Shown here piece by piece: positions 20,701-26,955 of a stretch of 64,000 bases of DNA. The notes below the pieces were generated by a model. It ran no database searches. It was not told the origin of the DNA and worked only from the letters and a program-made list of their open reading frames with translations. The position numbers were made by a program, and so were the translations under genes. The stretch comes from Pseudomonas sp. 2FG (GTDB lineage: Bacteria; Pseudomonadota; Gammaproteobacteria; Pseudomonadales; Pseudomonadaceae). The stretch's first letter is position 1. Every line of letters begins with the position of its first letter. The DNA is taken from assembly GCF_005502935.1 (NCBI RefSeq), contig NZ_SCMP01000013.1:1-64000 (forward strand), given 5' to 3'.

Positions 20701-22292
20701 CGGCGGTTTCCGTCCAAGACGCACCGGTCGGCACCATGCTGATTAGCGACACGACGCCCCTTACCGGTCGGCAGTTGACCGCCATCCGCGCCTTCACCGA
20801 TCCCGACGGCCCGGTTAACCCGACGCTCTCGTATCAGTGGCAAGCAAGAACCGGCGCAGACCCCTTCGTCGCTATCGCCGGCGCTACCACCGCGACCTTC
20901 ACGCCGACCCTGGCGCAGATCGGTCAGCAGCTGCGCGTCGTCGTCACCTACACCGACGACCTCGGCACGCTGGAAACGGTGACCTCGGCGCCGACGGAGT
21001 TGGTGGGGTCTCTCATCATCGGCACTGCAGGAGACGATGTGCTTACCGGCACAGCGGGCGGCGACGAGATCCAGGGGCTCGGCGGTAACGACACCCTGAA
21101 TGGGTTGGCTGGCAACGACATTATGACCGGCGGGCTGGGCAACGATACCTATGAAGTCACCGAGCTTGGGGATGTGGTGAACGAACTCCTCGGCGAAGGC
21201 ACGGATACGGTGCGGACCTCGCTGGCGAGTTACGCCTTGGGGGCCAACGTCGAGAACCTCACCTTCTTTGGTGGTGGCAACCACACGGGCACCGGTAACG
21301 CCTTGGCCAACACCATCACGGGGGCCGCGGGTATCGACGTGCTCGACGGTGACGCGGGTAATGACGTGCTCAACGCTGGCGGGAGCAATGACACGCTCTT
21401 TGGTGGCACCGGCAACGACACGCTCAATGGCGGAGCCGGGGCCGATGCCATGGCCGGTGGCGCCGATGATGATACCTATATCGTCACCGAGGTCGGAGAC
21501 GGGGTCACCGAGCTTGCTGGCGGAGGCAATGACGTGGTCTTTACCTTGCTCACCAGCTATACGCTGGGTGCCAACGTCGAGCGTCTCGTCTATGGCGGCG
21601 TCGGCAACTTCACCGGTACCGGCAATGCGCTCAACAACGCGATCACGGGTGGTGTGGGTAACGACGTGCTCAACGGTGGCGGGGGTAACGACACGCTCAG
21701 CGGTAGCGCCGGCAATGACACGCTCAACGGCGGAGCCGGGGCCGATAGCATGGCTGCTGGTGTCGGTGACGATACCTATATCGTCACCGAGGTCGGAGAC
21801 CTGGTCACCGAGTTTGGCGGCGCAGGCGATGACATGGTCTTTACCTTGCTCAACAGCTACACGCTGGGTGCCAACGTCGAGCGTCTCGTCTACGGTGGCG
21901 TCGGTAACTTCACCGGTACCGGCAACGGACTCGCCAATGTGCTCAGAGGCGGCGTGGGTAACGACGTGCTAAGCGGTGGCAACGGCAACGATGTACTCTT
22001 TGGCGGTGCAGGCAACGACACGCTCATCGGTGGGGCCGGCAACGATACCTTCGTGTTTGCTGCCGGTTTCGGCACCGACTCGGTCCAGGGCTTCGACGCC
22101 AATCCGGCCGGGGGGCAGGACGTGCTCAACATCGCAGCGCTGGGAGTGACCGCGGCGAACTTTGCCGCCAGCGTGACCATCGCCGATGTCGGCGCGGACA
22201 CCTTGGTGACGATTGGTGCGGGCTCAATCCGCCTGGTGGGTATCGTCGACGCGGCCACCGTAACCCAAACCGATTTTACCCTGGGGGTATGA
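11937..22292 (+). CDS. Giant secreted tandem haem-peroxidase/RTX protein, 3451 aa
   Basis: Two copies of an animal-type haem-peroxidase domain (peroxidase-cyclooxygenase superfamily; bacterial RTX members are called peroxicins) lie at about residues 1-900 and 1486-2350. Module 1 has Q184, D187 and distal H188 in GQFFDHG, R438 and E441, and proximal H562 in RFGHT. Module 2 has Q1656, D1659, H1660, R1917, E1920 and H2029. The D and E match the residues that bind haem covalently in mammalian enzymes; the Met that follows in myeloperoxidase is absent. RTX nonapeptides follow at about 921-1235, 2371-2691 and 3026-3376, with Ig-like domains near 1345-1468, 2811-2921 and 2928-3024. There is no signal peptide, and the C-terminus DFTLGV suits type I secretion by the adjacent exporter. 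Start: GAGGAA six bases before ATG 11937. Confidence 0.93.
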   Translation: MANFIKSDLEFILQQIFIAEADADPDGPSLSDLLPNSFVPFGLRTVDGSFNHIFPGQSEFGAADTLFPRLTTPLFRPAEGSPAGFFGPGSPAGPATSYSQTSGLVFDSQPRIISNLVVDQTITNPAAVQAFVDAGQGTIDPLTGALLDLDGVPIPAGQTLFIPNTAPDVGLSAPFNGWFTFFGQFFDHGLDLVTKGGSGTIFIPLQPDDPLFVAGSPTNFMVLTRATNQPGPDGILGTADDIHEHTNTTSPFVDQNQTYSSHPSHQVFLRAYELNAAGDPVATGKLIVNRILGDGIFGNADDVVTGPGTGGMATWAVVKAQARDILGINLTDADVFDIPLLATDAYGNFIPGANGFVQMVVSNPDGTTSLVEGNPLAPISTVNAVRTGHAFLNDIAHSAVPNPGLVVDADTVAGTDDGLATTYDNELLDAHFIAGDGRVNENIGLTAVHHVFHAEHNRLVDHTKEVILQAAAAGDVAFLNQWLLTPVVAVPADLSTLVWDGERLFQAAKFGTEMQYQHLVFEEFARKVQPMVDAFLAPEGFDTTIDPSIVAEFAHTVYRFGHTMLTETVDRLDPNFASSEIGLIEAFLNPLAFNQLSDGLGGTVTVSAEAAAGAIVRGMTRQAGNEIDEFVTEALRNNLLGLPLDLPTINITRGRDTGIPSLNAARREFYEMTSDSQLKPYTSWLDLTQYLKHELAVVNFIAAYGTHGTITGATTLAAKRAAAMNLVFGDATLTGQAAIDFEADRLAFLNSTGVWASGADGVTITGVDAIDFWVGGLAEEQMPFGGMLGSTFNFVFETQMEALQNGDRFYYLSRLAGLNFLNEMENNSFAKLVMLNTDATHLPADIFSTPGFILEVDPTKQFTGLNDAGPDGIQGNADDVIGPDLIANNSDPLGGSALIPLVIRDNPATAGLDTNYLRYTGVDHVVLGGTAGDDILIASIGDDTLWGDGGNDRLEGGDGVDNIEGGDGNDIITDWGGDDILKGNAGDDVIHGGNGFNLILGGDGSDFIITGEDVSETFGGQGNDFILGAQMNLPTFGNEGDDWIEIGTSDGAGGDNFDPQEAGTVIGHDVFITGGGFDEADGEGGDDIMVMSDGEDHFGGGGGFDWASYNNDQLGVTADMLVNDFIEPPVAPSNQGILDRFAQVEGLTGSAFGDVLRGDDADAAEIGTGDAQDSTLNAAGIARIAGLQEFLTQAFGAPVISFGAGNIILGGGGSDIIEGRGGDDLIDGDRWLNVRIEVTGHVPAAGQPVITSVNSLAELVPYMLSGEITPSQLSIVREINTAAAAFDTAMFSGNQADYTVVVNDNLTPLDFSDDVVTVTDNVGTDGIDRLVNIERLQFADSSLVLVPGLNAEPLGLLTIDDPTPAVNQVLTVSSAGVSDADNPGGTITGPISFVWQVELVAGSGVFTDIVALGGGNPATAHGNTFRVTPDLDGLALRARAVYQDANGVLENVFSASTTAVTGVVALPPVAPVPLESPTTSPGNGLHLIRADLQFILDQILFAESRPDGNVLDVIPNSRLPFGLRTVDGTFNNLVRGQTDFGASDQNFPLLLDQVFRDDADGDTFGPVINTNYASTISVADADPRIISNLIVDQTITNPVAVQAYVDAGFGTLDVNGVLLDLAGVPIPGGVTLTLPNTATDEGLSASFNTWFTFFGQFFDHGLDLVDKGGSGTVFMPLQPDDPLFVAGSPTNFMVLTRATNSAVNAGADLTLGTSDDVHFHNNETTPFVDQNQTYTSHASHQVFLREYVLVDHDGLAGTPLRPVATGRLIDGANGGIGSWAEVKAQAADLLGIQLSDFDIHDVPLLATDAYGKFIPGVNGFAQFVTTTGLVEANPADNGGLGTLVPANGLRSGHAFLNDIAHHASPGLFDNDGNPATPGIPQVADADAGLEGLFGDDLDPATYDNELLDAHLITGDGRGNENIGLTAVHFVFHAEHNRLVQHIQDVVLASNDPAFIAQWQFPDGSWNGERLFQAARFGTEMQYQHLVFEEFARKVQPQVDVFLAEGQGYDSTINPAIVAEFAHVVYRFGHSLLPDTIDRFDADFSLVGADTAQIGLIEAFLNPLEFTASGATPGEAAGAIIRGVTRQVGNEIDEFVTDAVRNNLLGLPLDLPAINLARGRDTGVPSLNQARAQFYTWTGDSQLKPYESWADFAGHLKHEASLVNFIAAYGTHDSVTLATTTLAKRAAAYALVYGDGGIDGDVLTLGDNPTVPVPADRLDFLNATGAFAPDGLGPNEDSRGGLNNVDLWIGGLAEKQMPFGGLLGSTFNYVFENQMEKLQNGDRFYYLERTAGLNFLTELENNSFAKLIMANTNATHLPGDVFSTPGFTLEVDQASQFTGLGLDGRADPVALGALTPLVSRAPGFLKYTGDQHVVLGGTNPGNLANPSGNDTIISSEGDDTLYGDAGNDRLEGGYGNDMILGGAGDDIITDLGGDDNLQGGDGNDAIQGGNGVNLILGGFGNDFIVTGEDESEAFGGTGNDFIFGVKPVEMLFGNEGDDWLEHGMADGSAGENFDTRGLDSIIGNDVFIGDTVADRMLGEGGDDIMVGNGGQVDRYIGSSGFDWAVFKDATAGASVDLRLRAFDETPVPLSPASTLARYESVEGLSGSAFSDILHGDDANAAAIAASGFTGSVLTNISLINGLQGLLNDVLGAPGVPVTSFSSGNIILGGNGSDIIQGNGGDDLIDGDRWLNVRISVRTNPDDPLTEFRSANSMTELQADIFAGTINPGQLVIVREILPGSVGFNFDTAGYSGLLADYVVTEVFHDNGTLDIADDFISYTVTDLVDGRDGTDSIINIERLQFNDQSMVLVAGLNAEPLGLVTINDTTPEVGSLLAASVPGVTDADNLGGAITGPVSYQWQADVRGDGVFEDIIVATGLGDERANGPTFRVTADLAGLVLRVKAIYQDANGVLETVFSATTDVVAAVSVQDAPVGTMLISDTTPLTGRQLTAIRAFTDPDGPVNPTLSYQWQARTGADPFVAIAGATTATFTPTLAQIGQQLRVVVTYTDDLGTLETVTSAPTELVGSLIIGTAGDDVLTGTAGGDEIQGLGGNDTLNGLAGNDIMTGGLGNDTYEVTELGDVVNELLGEGTDTVRTSLASYALGANVENLTFFGGGNHTGTGNALANTITGAAGIDVLDGDAGNDVLNAGGSNDTLFGGTGNDTLNGGAGADAMAGGADDDTYIVTEVGDGVTELAGGGNDVVFTLLTSYTLGANVERLVYGGVGNFTGTGNALNNAITGGVGNDVLNGGGGNDTLSGSAGNDTLNGGAGADSMAAGVGDDTYIVTEVGDLVTEFGGAGDDMVFTLLNSYTLGANVERLVYGGVGNFTGTGNGLANVLRGGVGNDVLSGGNGNDVLFGGAGNDTLIGGAGNDTFVFAAGFGTDSVQGFDANPAGGQDVLNIAALGVTAANFAASVTIADVGADTLVTIGAGSIRLVGIVDAATVTQTDFTLGV
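21421..22020 (+). repeat. 300-bp tandem repeats coding RTX cassettes
   Basis: Two units of exactly 300 bp (21421-21720 and 21721-22020) encode a 100-residue cassette with DDTYIVTEVGD, SYTLGANVERL and GNFTGTGN followed by GGxGxD nonapeptides. A more diverged unit precedes them from about 21120. The high DNA identity suggests recent expansion or gene conversion. Confidence 0.85.
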
Positions 22293-22345
22293 GGAGAGCG
22301 CCAGAAGGCACTAGCTACAAACAGCACTCGCTATAAAGAGTTGTG

Positions 22346-22379
22346 GTGTGCGGCGCAAAGCCGCACACCATATTTTTTT
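22346..22379 (+). terminator. Rho-independent terminator of the RTX peroxidase gene
   Basis: A perfect 10-bp stem (GGTGTGCGGC at 22346-22355 and GCCGCACACC at 22361-22370) with a 5-base loop is followed by ATATTTTTTT. It starts 54 bases after the stop at 22292. Confidence 0.9.
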
Positions 22380-22515
22380 CTAACGGTAACCCCCCCGAAA
22401 AACGCGCTGTCTTCACGCAACAATTTTCGCTGTGTACCCGTTAAATCTTGAGTTGGGCGGCAGCTCCTACGGGTTTTGCGTTTTTCCAACGCGCGCCTTG
22501 CAACAGCTGATGCAG

Positions 22516-22602
22516 TTCGTAGGCTGGGTTTCACTCCGTTCTACCCAGCCTACGATTGAGTCGGCGACCGGGCTACAAAGGGCGGCTCACCCGCGCAAAC
22601 AG
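22516..22602 (+). repeat. Direct repeat, left copy, carrying an rmlD-tail-like sequence
   Basis: Starting at GTTCGTAGG, this stretch matches 24611-24699, most closely over the last 59 bases (about five differences). The right copy includes the last codons and the stop of rmlD. The pair flanks about 2 kb with an acyltransferase gene, MITEs and a hydrolase fragment, so it may be an att-like or recombination scar. Confidence 0.65.
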
Positions 22603-22667
22603 TGCGTAGGCTGGGGAGCGCTTCACGAAACTTAGTTGCGTTTCAGTCGTAACTGCTACCACTGCGA

Positions 22668-22782
22668 CTAGTGTGCTGTCTCAGAATTATTGTTTCGATG
22701 ACACCGGCTCGTAGGGTGCGCCGTGCGCACCAGGCACCCGGTTGTCAGTGGTGCGCACGGCGCACCCTACACAGGCCACTAG
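22668..22782. mobile_element. CTAG-ended palindromic MITE, copy 1 (internally deleted)
   Basis: The element begins CTAGTGTGCTGTCTC and ends ACTAG. It contains perfect 22-bp inverted arms at 22711-22732 and 22749-22770 starting GTAGGGTGCGCC. It is nearly the exact reverse complement of the right two thirds of the copy at 24383-24535, with one extra base, and lacks about 40 bases next to its right end. It carries no gene. It abuts the truncated end of the hydrolase fragment. Confidence 0.8.
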
Positions 22783-22953
22783 TGCCGACAATCGGGTCAT
22801 TCAGACAGTCCGGCTTGCCGTCGTCATACAGATCTATCTTCACCCGGTTGCGGATCGCCCCGCCCACCGCGATCTGACCGGCAGGGCCTAATCTCTGCTT
22901 TCGCCCCGGATCGTGCGGGCGAGCATATCTATATCGCGCTCTGGTTGTGACAT
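22783..22953 (-). pseudogene. Fragment of a SleB-like cell-wall hydrolase
   Basis: On the minus strand, GGAGGTCAAC is a good ribosome binding site before ATG 22953. It reads MSQPERDIDMLARTIRGES, then hits a stop; shifting frame by one restores GPAGQIAVGGAIRNRV and on to NDPIVGTS. The combination of ARTIRGE and GQIAV..AIRNRV is typical of SleB/CwlJ-type hydrolases in phages and prophages. The reading is frameshifted and cut off at the MITE edge at 22782, so it cannot make a working enzyme. Confidence 0.7.
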
Positions 22954-22989
22954 GTTGACCTCCAGATATGAAAAAGCCCGCGCGGGGCG

Positions 22990-23174
22990 CAATGCTGTTC
23001 ACTTAAGGTCTGTGCATTTGGCTCCCCTCGCCCGTTTACGGGAGAGGGGCTGGGGGAGAGGGTAAATAGCGGGCAAAAGTGAATTCATTTGACCATGCTC
23101 CCCTCTCCCTAACCCTCTCCCCAAAGGGGCGAGGGGATAAAAAGCGCTGGCGCATGCTTAAGTGAACAGCATTG
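22990..23174. mobile_element. 185-bp MITE with 18-bp terminal inverted repeats and 11-bp target duplication
   Basis: The ends are CAATGCTGTTCACTTAAG (22990-23007) and its exact reverse complement (23157-23174). Both sides are flanked by CGCGCGGGGCG (22979-22989 and 23175-23185), a direct target duplication. It has no coding capacity; the inside consists of CCCTC/CTCTCCC-type hairpin repeats. Removing it restores a GC-rich hairpin, AGCCCGC...GCGGGCT, so it inserted into a terminator-like palindrome. Eleven-base duplications are usual in part of the IS4 family, whose transposase may mobilise it. Confidence 0.88.
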
Positions 23175-23270
23175 CGCGCGGGGCGGGCTATTGGTTTGAG
23201 TTATTTGCTCTTGCTCTGCATAATCCGCACCTACCACATGCTAAGCGTATAGCAATCAGTAGGGGGGGCG

Positions 23271-24311
23271 ATGATCGGCGACGGACCTATACGTTTTATT
23301 GCGGCGGATGGTATCCGCGGACTTGCCTGCCTGATCGTTTTGCTCGTACATGCCGTTGCGGTTTTCTTCCCAGCATCTTTCCCTTATCTCAAAGGCTGCG
23401 GAAAAATTGGGGTCTGGCTGTTCTTCGTGCTTAGCGCATTTTTACTTTCCCATAAGCTACTACTCTCACAAATGCGCCCATTAGCCCTTGTTAATTATGG
23501 TCTCGGGCGATTCTTGCGTATTATCCCTCTGTTCATGTTAGCGGTGCTTGTGTACGCATGGGTTGGCCTGGTCTCTTGGCAAAAGACAATCGACGCATTG
23601 CTATTCAATACAGGCCTAATGCACTTCTGGACTATCCCGGTAGAGTTTAAGTTCTACGCTATTCTTCCGCTATTACTTTGGTGCCTGATAGCCGCTCACC
23701 GATTCGCAGGATGGAAGGGGGCTGTAGTCTTTACTGTGATTTTTATCGCAGTCCATCAAGCATTATTTCCTTTCTGGGAACTACAAGAGAGTTCGATATT
23801 TACCTCTTGGTATGTGCCAAGCTTCATCTTCGGGTGCACCGGCGCCGTCATTTATACGAAGCTAAGCACGGCAATTTCCGGTAGAGCATCTCTATATATT
23901 GGAATCGGCATCCTTTTACTGATGATCCTGTCGTCTCCCGGTGCACGGTTTTACCTATTTGGAATACCCATGACAGACGACCTGATGAACAAACATATCC
24001 CGTTTAGTTTGTTGTGGTTGTTTTTTATAATGGCCCTTATTGATGGGCGAGGTTGGCTGGGGGCAGTTCTCCGAACCGCCCCTATCAGCATGATCGGGAA
24101 GTGGAGCTATTCTATATATCTATTCCACTTTCTTATGCTTCTCAAACTCTCAGCGACGCACAAGAACAGCATTGCCTGGATGGCTTTGGCCATCATAGCG
24201 TCTGTCGCTATTGGAGCGTTGTCATATTACCTTGCCGAGCGCCCTCTGGAGTTTTTGCGAGGCAGAATGCAACTTCGGTATCTATCAAGCAAATATGAAA
24301 CTGGGAAATAA
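23271..24311 (+). CDS. Acyltransferase-3 family O-acetyltransferase
   Basis: A 346-residue polytopic membrane protein of the OafA/acyltransferase-3 family, which moves acetyl or similar groups onto surface sugars. The family signature is at the N-terminus: DGIRGLACLIVLLVHA with the conserved Arg and His, followed by GVWLFFVLSAFLLS. About ten hydrophobic segments follow. GGGGGGCG gives a purine-rich ribosome binding site before the ATG. Base composition is visibly AT-richer than the RTX and rml genes on either side. It sits alone among MITEs and a hydrolase remnant, so it was probably acquired, perhaps to alter the O-polysaccharide. Its sugar target cannot be told. Confidence 0.88.
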   Translation: MIGDGPIRFIAADGIRGLACLIVLLVHAVAVFFPASFPYLKGCGKIGVWLFFVLSAFLLSHKLLLSQMRPLALVNYGLGRFLRIIPLFMLAVLVYAWVGLVSWQKTIDALLFNTGLMHFWTIPVEFKFYAILPLLLWCLIAAHRFAGWKGAVVFTVIFIAVHQALFPFWELQESSIFTSWYVPSFIFGCTGAVIYTKLSTAISGRASLYIGIGILLLMILSSPGARFYLFGIPMTDDLMNKHIPFSLLWLFFIMALIDGRGWLGAVLRTAPISMIGKWSYSIYLFHFLMLLKLSATHKNSIAWMALAIIASVAIGALSYYLAERPLEFLRGRMQLRYLSSKYETGK

Positions 24312-24382
24312 CTTGCTCCGCTCTCAAACGTATTGATAACCGAATTGAGCTGCACGTCGTAGCGCTTTTCGGTCGCCGATTC

Positions 24383-24535
24383 CTAGTGTGCTGTCTCGCA
24401 ATAATCATTGCTCAAGCGGCTGGGCTGGCCTGTGTAGGGTGCGCCGTGCGCACCACTGACACCGGGTGCCTGGTGCGCACGGCGCACCCTACGAGCCGGT
24501 GTCATCGAAACAATAATTCTGAGACAGCACACTAG
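24383..24535. mobile_element. CTAG-ended palindromic MITE, copy 2 (complete)
   Basis: A 153-bp element with 15-bp terminal inverted repeats (CTAGTGTGCTGTCTC and its complement). The centre is a perfect 22-bp palindrome arm pair (24434-24455 and 24471-24492) beginning GTAGGGTGCGCC. It carries no gene. CTAG at both ends may be part of the element or the duplicated target. It is inverted relative to copy 1 at 22668-22782, so the pair brackets the acyltransferase gene. Confidence 0.85.
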
Positions 24536-24610
24536 AATGTCGGAATGGTGCTGGCCGTAGTCATGGGGCTCGGACCCTGCAATGCTGTGGCAAAGGCGAG
24601 CGAGAAATTA

Positions 24611-24699
24611 GTTCGTAGGTTGGGTAGAGCCCCTACGAAACCCAGCCTACGATTGAGTCGGCGACCGGGCTACGCAGGGCGGCTCAGCCGCGCAGGCAG
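24611..24699 (+). repeat. Direct repeat, right copy, overlapping the rmlD 3' end
   Basis: This copy matches 22516-22602 in the same orientation. Its last bases encode the end of RmlD and include the TGA at 24684-24686. The left copy lacks the rest of rmlD, which points to duplication of the rmlD tail when the intervening DNA arrived. Confidence 0.65.
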
Positions 24700-25544
24700 T
24701 CGAGCAGGGCCGCGTGCCAGTCGGGCAGAACCACACCCCAATCGGCCTGCAAGCGCGTGCAGGCCAGCCGCGAGTTGAGCGGGCGCGGGGCCGGGGTCGG
24801 GTAGGCGCTGGAGGGGATGGGCACGAGGCGCGCGTAGGGCTTGCCTTCGGCCTTGAGCCGTTCGGCGATGGCACTGGCGAGGCCGAACCAGGAGGTCTCG
24901 CCCTGGCAGCTGAAATGGTAGGTGCCCCAATGTGGGTTACCCTGCTGCCAGCGCTCGATCAGTTGGGCAGTAGCCTGAGCGATGCTGCCGGCCCAGGTCG
25001 GCGCGCCGATCTGGTCGTCTACCACCCTGAGTTCCTCGCGCTCCTGTAGCAGGCGTTGCATGGTCAGCAGGAAGTTGCGCCCGTGCAGGGAATAGACCCA
25101 ACTGGTGCGCAGGATCAGGTGTGCGCCGCCGACCGCCTGGATCGCCTGCTCGCCGGCCAGCTTGCTCTGGCCGTAGACGCCGAGCGGGTTGGGCGCATCG
25201 TCTTCCTGGTAAGGAGACGGCTTGCTGCCGTCGAACACATAGTCGGTGGAGTAGTGGATCAGCGGCACGCCCAGCGCGGCGGCCTCCTCGGCCAGCACGC
25301 CAGGGGCCGTGGCGTTGAGCGCGAAGGCCTGCTCGGGCTCGCTTTCGGCCTGGTCCACCGCGGTATACGCGGCGGCGTTGATGATCAGCTCGGGGCACAG
25401 GCTACGCACCTGCCGGCGGATCTGCGCGCTGTCGCTCAGGTCCAGCTGTTCACGGCCAAGGGCGATGACTTCGGCTGTTCCGTCCAGGGTCAGTTGCAGC
25501 TCTCGGGCGACTTGGCCGTGCCGGCCAGTAATGAGGATTCTCAT
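24684..25544 (-). CDS. rmlD: dTDP-4-dehydrorhamnose reductase
   Basis: RmlD reduces dTDP-4-keto-L-rhamnose to dTDP-L-rhamnose, the last step of the pathway, in the cytoplasm. The start [17 protein letters not shown] has the nucleotide-binding glycine pattern; STDYVFDGSKPSPYQE and YGQSK (YxxxK) are classic for the family. The 286-residue length is normal. A longer in-frame reading upstream only overlaps rmlC; the ATG at 25544 overlaps the rmlC stop (ATGA), so that is the start. It is the last gene of rmlBACD. Confidence 0.95.
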   Translation of the reverse strand: MRILITGRHGQVARELQLTLDGTAEVIALGREQLDLSDSAQIRRQVRSLCPELIINAAAYTAVDQAESEPEQAFALNATAPGVLAEEAAALGVPLIHYSTDYVFDGSKPSPYQEDDAPNPLGVYGQSKLAGEQAIQAVGGAHLILRTSWVYSLHGRNFLLTMQRLLQEREELRVVDDQIGAPTWAGSIAQATAQLIERWQQGNPHWGTYHFSCQGETSWFGLASAIAERLKAEGKPYARLVPIPSSAYPTPAPRPLNSRLACTRLQADWGVVLPDWHAALLDCLRG

Positions 25545-26086
25545 GGGAACAGCTCGGCGTCGTTCAGCGACAGGCCGGCCTGGTCCTTGACCGAGAGCTG
25601 CGGCGGTGTGCTCAGCGGCCAGTCGATTGCCAGGGTCGGGTCGTCCCAGCGGATGCAGCGCTCGTGGGCCGGGGCGTAGTAGTCGGTGGTCTTGTAGAGG
25701 AACTCGGCGAACTCGCTGAGCACCAGGAAGCCATGGGCGAAGCCTTCCGGCACCCATAACTGGCGCCTGTTCTCGGCGGACAGCCGCACGCCGACCCAGC
25801 GGCCGAAATTCGGCGAGCCGCGGCGAATATCCACCGCCACGTCGAACACCTCGCCGGCCGTGACCCGCACCAGTTTCCCCTGTGCCTGCTGGAGCTGGTA
25901 GTGCAGGCCGCGCAACACCCCGCGCTGCGAGCGCGAGTGGTTGTCCTGGACGAACGCCGGTTTGCGGCCGGTGGCCTCTTCGAAGGCGCGGGCGTTGAAA
26001 CTCTCATAGAAAAAGCCGCGTTCATCGCCGAACACCTGGGGTTCGAGGATCAGGACGTCCGGCAGCTCGGTGGCGATCACCTTCAT
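25541..26086 (-). CDS. rmlC: dTDP-4-dehydrorhamnose 3,5-epimerase
   Basis: RmlC epimerises carbons 3 and 5 of dTDP-4-keto-6-deoxyglucose. The 181-residue cupin fold is shown by [30 protein letters not shown] with catalytic H62, K71, and [16 protein letters not shown], all in the expected order. It overlaps rmlA upstream and rmlD downstream by four bases each, so the three are translationally coupled. Confidence 0.95.
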   Translation of the reverse strand: MKVIATELPDVLILEPQVFGDERGFFYESFNARAFEEATGRKPAFVQDNHSRSQRGVLRGLHYQLQQAQGKLVRVTAGEVFDVAVDIRRGSPNFGRWVGVRLSAENRRQLWVPEGFAHGFLVLSEFAEFLYKTTDYYAPAHERCIRWDDPTLAIDWPLSTPPQLSVKDQAGLSLNDAELFP

Positions 26087-26955
26087 ACATGCTCCCCCGC
26101 CAGTTTGAACAGGTACTGGCCATAGCCGGTCTTGCCGAAGGCCTCGGCCTGCTTGAGCAGTTGCGCACGATCGATCCAGCCGTTGTGGAAGGCGATTTCT
26201 TCCAGGCAGGCGACCTTCAGGCCCTGGCGGTGCTCGATGGTCTGCACATATTGCGAGGCTTCCAGCAGGCTGTCATGGGTGCCGGTGTCGAGCCAGGCGA
26301 AGCCGCGGCCGAGCTTTTCCACACGCAACTCGCCGCGCTCGAGGTAGGCGTTGTTGACGTCGGTGATCTCCAGTTCGCCGCGAGGTGAGGGCTTGACCGC
26401 CTTGGCGATCTCGATCACGTCGTTGTCGTAGAAGTACAGACCGGTCACCGCATAGCTGGATTTCGGCTGCTTAGGCTTCTCCTCGATGGACAGCGCACGG
26501 CCCTGCTCGTCGAAATCGACCACGCCGAAGCGCTCGGGGTCTTTCACCCAGTAGCCGAACACGCTGGCGCCGCTAGGCTCGGCGGCGGCACGTTTGAGCT
26601 GCTCGCTGAAGTGCTGGCCGTGGAAAATGTTGTCGCCGAGGATCAGGCACACCGAATCGTCACCGATAAACTCCTCGCCGATCAGGAAAGCCTGCGCCAA
26701 GCCGTCCGGCGAGGGCTGCTCGGCATAGCTGAACTCCACACCGAACTGGCTGCCATCGCCCAGCAGGTTACGGTACTGCGGCAGGTCGTGCGGAGTGGAG
26801 ATGATCAGGATTTCACGGATGCCGGCGAGCATCAGCACCGAGACTGGGTAGTAGGCCATCGGCTTGTCGTAGATCGGCAGCAATTGCTTGGACACGCCGA
26901 GGGTGATCGGGTGCAGGCGGGTGCCGGAGCCGCCGGCGAGAATTATTCCTTTCAT
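26083..26955 (-). CDS. rmlA: Glucose-1-phosphate thymidylyltransferase
   Basis: RmlA joins dTTP and glucose-1-phosphate to give dTDP-glucose, the first step to dTDP-L-rhamnose. The N-terminus carries the nucleotidyltransferase signature [17 protein letters not shown] with [13 protein letters not shown], and GDNIFHG follows near residue 110. The 290-residue length is typical. It overlaps rmlB by four bases. Feedback inhibition by dTDP-rhamnose is known for the family. Confidence 0.96.
   Translation of the reverse strand: MKGIILAGGSGTRLHPITLGVSKQLLPIYDKPMAYYPVSVLMLAGIREILIISTPHDLPQYRNLLGDGSQFGVEFSYAEQPSPDGLAQAFLIGEEFIGDDSVCLILGDNIFHGQHFSEQLKRAAAEPSGASVFGYWVKDPERFGVVDFDEQGRALSIEEKPKQPKSSYAVTGLYFYDNDVIEIAKAVKPSPRGELEITDVNNAYLERGELRVEKLGRGFAWLDTGTHDSLLEASQYVQTIEHRQGLKVACLEEIAFHNGWIDRAQLLKQAEAFGKTGYGQYLFKLAGEHV

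Noticed and set aside
22543..22640. CRISPR-like short repeats after the RTX gene
   Set aside because: The GTAGGCTGGG repeats are irregular, inverted as well as direct, without even spacers or cas genes; they fit interspersed palindromic repeats.
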